From: DATARN01 sp963851105
GTDB taxonomy: Bacteria > Actinomycetota > Acidimicrobiia > Acidimicrobiales > Palsa-688
Direction: 5' to 3'
Assembly: GCA_963851105.1 (NCBI GenBank)
Contig: CAWKNP010000003.1
Span: 62,001-126,000 of the forward strand
DNA length: 64,000 bases
A program made the translations under genes and the position numbers. The notes under the pieces are model-generated. The model saw only the letters and a program-made list of their open reading frames with translations, did no database searches and was not told the DNA's origin. The first letter of the stretch is position 1. The number at the start of each line of letters is the position of its first letter. This document shows positions 45,528 to 52,122 of this stretch, in pieces.

Positions 45528-46581
45528 CAGCAACCGGCCTGGGGAAAGGGGTCCGGGAGGCCTCACCTACGCCGCCGCGGGGGTCGACATCGCCGCCGGC
45601 GAGGCGGCGGTCGATGCCATGAAGGACCTGGTCCGCTCCACCTACCGCCCCGAGGTGATGGGCGACATCGGGGGTTTCGGCGGGTTGTTCCGGGTGCCAC
45701 CCATGTACCGCTCCCCGGTGCTCGTCGCCGCGACCGACGGGGTGGGCACCAAGCTGGCGGTGGCCCAGGCCATGGGGCGCTTCGACACCGTCGGCATCGA
45801 CCTCGTCGCCATGTGTGTCGACGATTTGGTCTGCCAGGGGGCCGAGCCCCTTTTCTTCCTCGACTACCAGGCGCACGGCCAACTGTCGCCGGCGGTGATC
45901 ATCGAGCTGATGAAGGGCATCGCCGCGGGCTGCCGGGCCGCGGGCTGCGCGATCCTCGGTGGGGAGCTGGCCGCCCATCCTGGCGTGCTCGAAGCCGGCG
46001 AGTTCGACCTGGTGGGCTTCGCCGTGGGCATCGTGGAGGCCGAAGCGCTCCTCGACGGTTCGGCGGTCGTTCCCGGCGACGTCCTGATCGGGCTGTTGTC
46101 GCCCGGCTTGCGGAGCAACGGGTACTCGCTTGCCCGCCAGGCCTTCGGGGGCCGTTCGCTGGCGGAGCCGGCCTGGAAAGGCTCGGCCCGCACCCTCGGC
46201 GAGGAGCTGCTCGAACCGTCGGTGATCTATGCCCCCGCAGTGATGACGCTGCTCGACGCGGTCGGCGACCGCGTGCATGCCGTCGCCCACATCACCGGCG
46301 GCGGCCTCGCCGGCAACCTCTCCCGGGTGCTGCCCACCGGCAGCGCGGCGGTGGTGCGGCGGGCGAGCTGGACGGTGCCGCAGATCTTCCGCGAGGTCCA
46401 AAAAGCAGGGGCGGTGAGTGATGCCGAGATGGACCGGGTTTTCAACCTGGGCATCGGAATGGTGGTGGCCATCGCAGCCGGCAGCGCCCCCGAGGCCGTG
46501 GCCATCCTGACCGAAGCCGGAGCGCCGGCGGTGGTGATCGGCGAGGTGGTGGCGGGCGAAAAGAATGTGATCCTCACCTGA
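45520..46581 (+). CDS. purM: AIR synthetase
   Basis: ATP-dependent cyclisation of FGAM to AIR, 353 residues. Motifs are TYAAAGVDIAAGE, LVAATDGVGTKL, VAMCVDDLVCQGAEPLFFLDY, LGGELAAHPG, LLSPGLRSNGYSL and ITGGGLAGNL. GTG start inside the purF end. Confidence 0.96.
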   Translation: MSDSNRPGERGPGGLTYAAAGVDIAAGEAAVDAMKDLVRSTYRPEVMGDIGGFGGLFRVPPMYRSPVLVAATDGVGTKLAVAQAMGRFDTVGIDLVAMCVDDLVCQGAEPLFFLDYQAHGQLSPAVIIELMKGIAAGCRAAGCAILGGELAAHPGVLEAGEFDLVGFAVGIVEAEALLDGSAVVPGDVLIGLLSPGLRSNGYSLARQAFGGRSLAEPAWKGSARTLGEELLEPSVIYAPAVMTLLDAVGDRVHAVAHITGGGLAGNLSRVLPTGSAAVVRRASWTVPQIFREVQKAGAVSDAEMDRVFNLGIGMVVAIAAGSAPEAVAILTEAGAPAVVIGEVVAGEKNVILT

Positions 46582-46584
46582 AGC

Positions 46585-46590
46585 TACCGT
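46585..46590 (+). promoter_or_regulatory. −10 box TACCGT, leaderless response regulator
   Basis: TACCGT, 8 nt, ATG 46599: identical box and spacing to the two surface-protein promoters. Confidence 0.45.
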
Positions 46591-46598
46591 TGCGCGCT

Positions 46599-47024
46599 AT
46601 GGCGCGGGTGTTGATAGTTGTGGACGAACCCGACACCTTGTTGCAGTTGCAAGCGGATCTGCGGGCGGGCGGTTACCGCACCACGCTGGCAGCCGACGCC
46701 GACACCGCCCTCGAGCGTCTGGCGGCGATGCCAATCGACGTAGTGGTCATCGACGCCATGATGCCGGTCCGTGACGGCTGGACCGTCCTGGAGGCCCTCC
46801 AGCAGCAAACGGTGCCCACGCCGGCCATCGTGGTGTCGGCCGCGCCCCCCAGCGGCCATCTCGAACGGGCGACCCGCCTCGGTGCCACGGGGTGGCTGAC
46901 CCGGCCGGTTTCTGCCGCCGACGTCAACGACGCCGTCGCCCGCGCCCTCGCCGGGGCCCCCGCCGAGCCGTCAGGGCCGCCGGTTCGCAGTCCCCTGGAA
47001 GGTGCGGACCCGGTCGACGCCTGA
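46599..47024 (+). CDS. Stand-alone response-regulator receiver, atypical
   Basis: 141 residues, a single CheY-like receiver with no output domain and a Pro-rich tail. The phospho-acceptor Asp is in VVIDAMMPVRDGW and the Ser/Thr switch in IVVSAAPP. Two usual residues differ: the N-terminal acidic pair reads VVDEP (one Asp replaced by Val) and the conserved Lys before Pro is Arg (WLTRPV). No kinase is nearby. The 3' end overlaps the convergent dehydrogenase by 54 bp. Confidence 0.85.
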   Translation: MARVLIVVDEPDTLLQLQADLRAGGYRTTLAADADTALERLAAMPIDVVVIDAMMPVRDGWTVLEALQQQTVPTPAIVVSAAPPSGHLERATRLGATGWLTRPVSAADVNDAVARALAGAPAEPSGPPVRSPLEGADPVDA

Positions 47025-48062
47025 TGCACCTTCCGCCAGCCGCCGGTTGGCGATGGCTTCGGCGACTTCGTTCGGCGTGACCCCCTGCTGGCGGCTTACC
47101 GCCAGGACGTGGCGGATCGTGTCGAAGATGCCCCGTACCCGCTCGTAGGCCCGCGTGCGGTCGTAGCCGGCCAGCTCGTCGGCGATGTTGATCACCCCGC
47201 CGGAGTTCACGACGAAGTCGGGGGCGTAGACGATGCCCCGGTCGGCCAGGCGCACCCCGTCGGCCGCGGTGGCCAGCTGGTTGTTGGCCGAGCCGACCAC
47301 GGCCCGGCACGCCAGGTGGCCGATGGTGGCGGCATTGAGGGCGCCACCGAGGGCGCAGGGGGCAAAGATGTCGCAGTCGACGAGGTGGGCCTCGGCGGCG
47401 GAGACGGCCTCCACCCCGAACGCGGCTGTGGTCCGGGCGACGGCCGCGGCGTCGACGTCGGCGACGCTCACCTTGGCGCCCTCGGCCACCAGGTGGCCGA
47501 CCAGTGCCGAGCCCACTTTGCCCACCCCCGAGACCACCACTCGGCAACCGCTGAGGTCGGTGGTGTCGTCGAGGACTTCCCGAACGGCCTTCATCGCCCA
47601 CCACAGTCCGTAGGCGGTGGCCGCCGAGGGGTCGCCCGAGCCGCCGTGGGTGCTCGAGATGCCGGTCACGTCGTCGGTCTCGGTGAGGATCACGTCCATG
47701 TCGGCCTGAGTCGTGCCGACGTCCTCGGCGGTGATGTACCGCCCCGAGAGGCTGGCGAGGAACCGGCCGTAGGCCCGCAGCAGATCCTCGGACTTCGTCG
47801 TCGCGGGGTCGCCGAGGATCACCGCCTTGCCCCCGCCGAGGGCGAGGCCGGCCACCGCCGCCTTGTAGGTCATGCCCCGGGCCAGTCGCAGGACATCGTC
47901 CATGGCCTGGTCCTCGGAGGTATACGGGTAGAACCGGGTGCCCCCAAGGGCGGGACCGAGCACCGTGGAGTGAATGGCGATGATTGCCCGTAAGCCGGTG
48001 ATGTGGTCGTGACAGACCACAATCTGCTCATATTCGTCGCCGAGGCGGTCGAAGAGGAACAT
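46971..48062 (-). CDS. Leucine/valine-type amino acid dehydrogenase
   Basis: NAD-dependent oxidative deamination of a branched-chain amino acid, 363 residues, ELFV dehydrogenase family. Lys67 and Lys79 (GMTYKAAVAGLALGGGKAVI) match the substrate and catalytic lysines of leucine dehydrogenase. The Rossmann domain has VVVSGVGKVGSALVGHL. Valine, leucine or phenylalanine specificity cannot be read from sequence. Start at 48062, leaderless behind TAGGCT; divergent from bldC. Confidence 0.9.
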   Translation of the reverse strand: MFLFDRLGDEYEQIVVCHDHITGLRAIIAIHSTVLGPALGGTRFYPYTSEDQAMDDVLRLARGMTYKAAVAGLALGGGKAVILGDPATTKSEDLLRAYGRFLASLSGRYITAEDVGTTQADMDVILTETDDVTGISSTHGGSGDPSAATAYGLWWAMKAVREVLDDTTDLSGCRVVVSGVGKVGSALVGHLVAEGAKVSVADVDAAAVARTTAAFGVEAVSAAEAHLVDCDIFAPCALGGALNAATIGHLACRAVVGSANNQLATAADGVRLADRGIVYAPDFVVNSGGVINIADELAGYDRTRAYERVRGIFDTIRHVLAVSRQQGVTPNEVAEAIANRRLAEGASGVDRVRTFQGTANRRP

Positions 48063-48071
48063 GGGACGAGC

Positions 48072-48077
48072 AGCCTA
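48072..48077 (-). promoter_or_regulatory. −10 box TAGGCT, leaderless dehydrogenase
   Basis: On the minus strand TAGGCT ends 9 nt before the ATG at 48062. Confidence 0.4.
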
Positions 48078-48133
48078 CGGCCTTCGTTCCCGCAGTGACG
48101 TCGTGGGTAACTAGTCACAATTGGTACCCAAAT

Positions 48134-48151
48134 ATGACCCGAACGGGTCAT
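48134..48151. promoter_or_regulatory. Palindrome in the dehydrogenase–bldC intergenic region
   Basis: ATGACCC-GAAC-GGGTCAT, a perfect 7-bp dyad near the middle of the 151-bp divergent region and 63 bp before the bldC start. Candidate operator for either gene; the binding protein is unknown. Confidence 0.45.
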
Positions 48152-48213
48152 GTACGTCGAGGCGTTCCTGTTTTACCTTTTGAACCAATAGCACTACGAA
48201 GGAGTCGACCGTC

Positions 48214-48411
48214 ATGGCAGACCAACTGCAAGCAGATGCACTGCTCACCCCCGCGGAAGTGGCAGCCCTTTTCCGCGTCAACCCCAAGACCGTCACTCGT
48301 TGGGCTCGGGCCGGCAAGATCACTGCGATCCGCACCCTTGGTGGCCATCGCCGCTTCCGTGCCTCGGAGATCCGCCGCTGCCTCGAGCAGATGGAGACCA
48401 CCGAGATCTGA
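48214..48411 (+). CDS. bldC: BldC-like DNA-binding protein
   Basis: 65 residues, a single MerR-type winged helix-turn-helix: LLTPAEVAALFRVNPKTVTR, ITAIRTLGGHRRFRASEIR. It is close in length and wording to Streptomyces BldC, a developmental regulator that binds direct repeats cooperatively. ATG 48214 with AAGGAG upstream. Whether it controls development here is unknown. Confidence 0.9.
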   Translation: MADQLQADALLTPAEVAALFRVNPKTVTRWARAGKITAIRTLGGHRRFRASEIRRCLEQMETTEI

Positions 48412-48525
48412 CCGGTCCTCGGGCGGCTGTGGGCCCGCGGATGGGCAGTGAAACTTCCTGCGGACGTGTCGATTCACGGTTCGCGCGATCGTCGGTAGGG
48501 CGACGCCAACGCAGGAGGATGACCG

Positions 48526-48873
48526 ATGAAGTACATGTTGCTGATCTACACCGACCCGTCTGACTACGACGACCCGGCGGCGGCGGCCAAGATGAACGGT
48601 GAGTACCTGGACTTCACTCAGTCGATTGTGGAGTCTGGAGAGTTCGTGGCCGGTGATGCGTTGCTGGGGCCCGACACCGCCACCTGCGTCCGCCGGCGGG
48701 GCGGTCAGGTGACGGCGACCGACGGGCCGTTCGCGGAGACCAAGGAGTACCTGGGCGGCTTCTACATCGTCGATGTCAAGGATCTCGACCGGGCCATGGA
48801 GGTCGCGGCGCAGATCCCGAGCGCCCGGACCGGCGCCGTCGAGGTGCGCCCCGTGTTGGACATGCCGGGGTAG
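48526..48873 (+). CDS. YCII/DGPF-domain protein
   Basis: 115 residues of the YCII-related (DGPF) family: KYMLLIYTDP at the start and TDGPFAETKEYLGGFYIVDV carrying the DGPF motif. These proteins are habitually encoded next to ECF42-type sigma factors, as here, and may work with them. Strong GGAGG ribosome-binding site. Confidence 0.9.
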   Translation: MKYMLLIYTDPSDYDDPAAAAKMNGEYLDFTQSIVESGEFVAGDALLGPDTATCVRRRGGQVTATDGPFAETKEYLGGFYIVDVKDLDRAMEVAAQIPSARTGAVEVRPVLDMPG

Positions 48874-48938
48874 GTCCCTCCACGGGCCCGCCAGACGACC
48901 GGCCGGCCGCAGAAGCGGCGGGGATCGGCTTCGACGAC

Positions 48939-50177
48939 GTGTTCCGCCGGGAGGCGGGGCAGGTTCTCGCCACTTTGATCGGTGTCCTCGGCGACTTCGA
49001 CCTCGCCGAGGACGCCCTCCAGGAGGCGGTCGTCGCCGCGCTCGGTGCCTGGCCGGCCGCGGGCCTGCCTGACCGCCCAGGCGCCTGGTTGCTCACCACG
49101 GCCCGTCGCAAGGCCATCGACCGGCTCCGCCGGGAGGCCCAACGGGGCGAGAAACACCGCGCCGCCCAGCTCCTGCTGTCTGCCGCCGCCGAACCCACCG
49201 AAGTCGAGGAGGTGGATATGAGTGCTGTTGCCGACGACCGACTGAGGCTCATCTTCACCTGTTGCCACCCATCCCTGGCAACCGAATCCCAGGTGGCCCT
49301 GACGCTGCGGACACTGGGAGGCCTCACCACCGTGGAGATCGCCCGCGCCTTCCTGATACCGGAGGCGACGATGGCGCAGCGTCTGGTGCGGGCCAAGAAG
49401 AAGATCAAGGGGGCGGGAATCCCCTACCGGGTCCCGCCCGACCACGCGTTGCCCGAGCGCCTTCCCCCGGTGCTGGCCGTGCTCTACCTGATCTTCAACG
49501 AGGGGTACGCGGCCACCGCAGGTGACGTGCTGATCCGCCGCGAGCTGTGCGCGGAGGCCATCCGACTGGCCCGGGTGCTGGCCGAGCTCATGCCCGACGA
49601 GACCGAGGCCGGGGGCCTGCTCGCCTTGATGCTGCTTCACGATGCCCGTCGCCAGACCCGCGTCGACGACCAGGGGGATCTGGTCTTGCTGGCCGACCAG
49701 GACAGGAGTCGGTGGGATCACGACAAGATCGACGAGGGGGTCGCACTGCTCGAACAGTCGCTGCGCCGCAGTGCGGCCGGCGGGGGGCCCGGGCGGTACC
49801 AGCTCCAGGCCGCTGTCGCCGCCCTCCACGACGAAGCGGATACGGACGCGGACACCGACTGGGCTCAAATCGAGGTGCTGTACCGCCACCTGGCACGGGT
49901 GGCGCCATCGCCGGTGGTCGAACTCAACTGGGCCGTCGCCGTCGCCATGGCGCAGGGACCGGAGTATGGGCTGGCCCGTGTTGACGCCATCGTCGCCCGC
50001 GGCGACCTTGACACCAGCCATCTTCTTTTCGCCGCCCGCGCCGACCTCCTCTCGCGGGTCGGGCGCCACGAAGAGGCCCGGGCCGCGTATCGCCAGGCTG
50101 CGGTGATGGCCAGCACCGACGCCGAACGACGCTTCCTGCACCGGCGCCTCGACGAACTCGGTCCCTCGGTGGGCTGA
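48939..50177 (+). CDS. ECF sigma factor, ECF42-like with C-terminal extension
   Basis: About 412 residues. Regions σ2 (DFDLAEDALQEAVVAAL, RPGAWLLTTARRKAIDRLRRE) and σ4 (LTLRTLGGLTTVEIARAFLI) are followed by a helical extension of about 200 residues (EGYAATAG, RELCAEAIRLARVLAELMPDE, SPVVELNWAVAVAM) typical of the ECF42 group, where it is needed for activity. The partner DGPF gene lies just upstream. The GTG start seems slightly late, since family members have a few more residues, but no better start codon is in frame. Confidence 0.88.
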   Translation: MFRREAGQVLATLIGVLGDFDLAEDALQEAVVAALGAWPAAGLPDRPGAWLLTTARRKAIDRLRREAQRGEKHRAAQLLLSAAAEPTEVEEVDMSAVADDRLRLIFTCCHPSLATESQVALTLRTLGGLTTVEIARAFLIPEATMAQRLVRAKKKIKGAGIPYRVPPDHALPERLPPVLAVLYLIFNEGYAATAGDVLIRRELCAEAIRLARVLAELMPDETEAGGLLALMLLHDARRQTRVDDQGDLVLLADQDRSRWDHDKIDEGVALLEQSLRRSAAGGGPGRYQLQAAVAALHDEADTDADTDWAQIEVLYRHLARVAPSPVVELNWAVAVAMAQGPEYGLARVDAIVARGDLDTSHLLFAARADLLSRVGRHEEARAAYRQAAVMASTDAERRFLHRRLDELGPSVG

Positions 50178-50178
50178 C

Positions 50179-50184
50179 TACCTT
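50179..50184 (+). promoter_or_regulatory. −10 box TACCTT, leaderless start at 50192
   Basis: TACCTT, 7 nt, GTG 50192. It gives the three-gene cassette its own promoter although it begins 14 bp after the sigma factor gene. Confidence 0.45.
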
Positions 50185-50191
50185 CGGTGGC

Positions 50192-50638
50192 GTGCCGGAA
50201 GAGACGAATCCCATGGTCGACCTGGTGCTGGCGGTGCTGGTGAAGGCGGTCAACACCGGCGAAACCAGCAACCTCGGCATCTCCCTCCTCGTCGGGGGGT
50301 CGTGGCTCACCGGCTCCATGATCGGCGGCCGGATGTGGTTCGACCAGCTCGGGCAGCTGGTCAACACCCAGACGGGCAGCGACGGCGGCCGGTTATTCCA
50401 CCTCATCGGGGAGACCGCCTACCCGTCAGAGTCCGAGCGGCTGGCCGAAGGCAAGGAGCCCCTCGACACCGAGCCCGGGTTCCTTCATTTCCGCGACGCC
50501 CGCCTGCTGAGCGGCGCCGCGGTCCGCGTGCCTGAGCCCGGCGGGCTGGTACGCCTCAAGCTGGCCAGCGTCGACGGCTGGCTGGTGGGCATCCTCGACC
50601 CCCGGGCCCGACCCCCCGTTCCCCCGGCCGCGGAGTAA
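50192..50638 (+). CDS. Unknown protein, first gene of a three-gene cassette
   Basis: 148 residues. The N-terminal half (LVLAVLVKAVNTGETSNLGI, LLVGGSWLTGSMIGGRMWFDQ) reads as a small β-rich fold and is faintly like the gas-vesicle accessory protein GvpU, which I cannot confirm. A Pro-rich tail ends the protein. No signal peptide, membrane helix or catalytic motif. Confidence 0.65.
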   Translation: MPEETNPMVDLVLAVLVKAVNTGETSNLGISLLVGGSWLTGSMIGGRMWFDQLGQLVNTQTGSDGGRLFHLIGETAYPSESERLAEGKEPLDTEPGFLHFRDARLLSGAAVRVPEPGGLVRLKLASVDGWLVGILDPRARPPVPPAAE

Positions 50639-50722
50639 TCCTTCGTACCAAATCGGTATCGGACGCCACGGCGCCCGGTCATCTTGGTCGTCCCTGTCAG
50701 CGACAACCATGGAGGCACCGAT

Positions 50723-50944
50723 ATGTCCACGTCCCCCGACGAGCGCGAGAGCCCGACTCTGCCACTCCCCCCGCCCATCGATCTGGGCGATCTGATCGAA
50801 ACCGTCACCCGGTCCGTCGCCCGTGCCGTTGACGCCCGGGCGCTCAACCCCCAGCCCCTTCCGCCAGGCGAGCTGGTCGGACGGCACCCCATCATCATCG
50901 GGATCATCGCCGATCCCCAGTTCTTCACCGCCAACCGCTTCTAA
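50723..50944 (+). CDS. Small protein with LNPQPLPPG motif
   Basis: 73 residues. An acidic N-terminus, PLPPPIDLGDLIETVTRSVARAV (helix), then RALNPQPLPPGELVGRHP and a hydrophobic end (IIIGIIADPQFF). No known domain. The ATG at 50723 has GGAGG 7 nt upstream. It is 12 bp before the cysteine-rich gene, so the two are translated together. Confidence 0.65.
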   Translation: MSTSPDERESPTLPLPPPIDLGDLIETVTRSVARAVDARALNPQPLPPGELVGRHPIIIGIIADPQFFTANRF

Positions 50945-50956
50945 GGCCGAGCCCAC

Positions 50957-51424
50957 GTGTCCGACCAGACGCCAGCAGCGGTGCCGTTGTGCCCGAGCGC
51001 CCAGCCGCAGCAGGCAGGTGCCCGGATCTTCGGCGTGGTCGGCGGGCGGGCGGACGCACCTCGGGTCGGCTATCTGACCGCGACCCAGCCAGTGACGCCA
51101 GAGCTCCTGGCGCTGGCGGGGCCGGTCGAGCCGACCGAGGTCTTCCGCGTCGCTGCCCCCTGCGCCGGCAGCGCTTGCAGCCATTTTTCCGATGGCAACT
51201 GCCAGCTGGTGACCAAGATCGTCCAACTTGTCCCCGAGATCATCGGCCTCGAGAGGCTGCCGGCATGCCGGATCCGGCGCCATTGTCGCTGGTGGGCGCA
51301 GGAGGGAGGCGCCGCCTGCCGGCGTTGCCCCCTCGTCGTAACCGAGACGCTGGTGGCGTCACCGGAACTGCGTCGCGCCGCCGACCCTGACGAGCGTAGC
51401 GATCAGGAGCCGCGCCGGGCCTGA
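50957..51424 (+). CDS. Cysteine-rich protein of unknown function
   Basis: 155 residues with two Cys clusters: PCAGSACSHFSDGNC (about residues 68-82) and ACRIRRHCRWWAQEGGAACRRC (about 103-124), nine cysteines in all including Cys12. The spacing could bind zinc or an iron-sulphur cluster. The family is not recognised. GTG start. It is last in the cassette with the two preceding genes. Confidence 0.65.
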   Translation: MSDQTPAAVPLCPSAQPQQAGARIFGVVGGRADAPRVGYLTATQPVTPELLALAGPVEPTEVFRVAAPCAGSACSHFSDGNCQLVTKIVQLVPEIIGLERLPACRIRRHCRWWAQEGGAACRRCPLVVTETLVASPELRRAADPDERSDQEPRRA

Positions 51425-51429
51425 TCGCT

Positions 51430-51965
51430 TTACCGCCGATGTCGAGCTCCAGCTGGTCCCTTGATTGGCGATGGTCTTGGCGGCGACCGGTCGACCCGGT
51501 GCCGTGACCACCGCAACCTTGTCGATGATCGCCAGCCCCGCCAGGCGGCGGCCGCGCGTCGCCCCGCTCGCGCCGAGGCCCACCGTGGTGCCGTGCACCA
51601 GAGGGCGCCAATCGGCCCTGGGGTGACAGCCCTGAGCTGATGCTGAGAATCGGGGTAGTAGTTCACCGTCGCGGCGGTGGAGATGCGCTCGATGGGGTCG
51701 TCATTGGTGACCGCGCACCGCCGTCCGGTGGGGCCGGGGGAGTGGTTGACGGCCGGCCGGGAGAACTGGTTGATGGTCCCGCCGGTGCAGCTGCTGTTGA
51801 CGCCGCCAGTCGTGACCGTCCCCCCGATTTGCCGTCGATGTCGGTGCCAACGAAGGCGGCCTGCCGATTGATGATGTCGCAATTGACCGTCACCGTCGGC
51901 ACGGGATGGGGCGCCGCCGCCAGCGCCACAACCGGAACATCCAGCATCCGCAGTGTCAACGCCAT
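51430..51965 (-). pseudogene. Possible decayed gene split over three frames
   Basis: This 700-bp stretch has no intact gene. Protein-like pieces run on the minus strand in three different frames: an ATG at 51965 (MALTLRMLDVPVVALAAAP, weakly signal-like), then GGTVTTGGVNSSCTGGTINQ and ERISTAATVNYYPDSQHQL, then HGTTVGLGASGATRGRRLAG. Joined with two frameshifts they would make one secreted-type protein. Chance ORFs in GC-rich DNA are the alternative. Confidence 0.3.
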
Positions 51966-52081
51966 GGATGGTCCCGGGGCGATCCGGCGCTTCCCGCGGC
52001 AACGGGTGACGGAACATACCCCCCTTTTCCCGCGTGTGGCCTCGCCGAAATCCCCTCAATCGACATTCGTGCCGACGCGAA

Positions 52082-52109
52082 AGAGCCCCCTGCGGGTGCA
52101 GGGGGCTCT
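52082..52109. terminator. Strong hairpin terminator of the S53 peptidase gene
   Basis: AGAGCCCCCTGC, 4-nt loop, GCAGGGGGCTCT: a perfect 12-bp stem. On the minus strand it begins 13 bp after the peptidase stop and is followed by TTT. Confidence 0.85.
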
Positions 52110-52122
52110 GTCGTCGGTGGCT

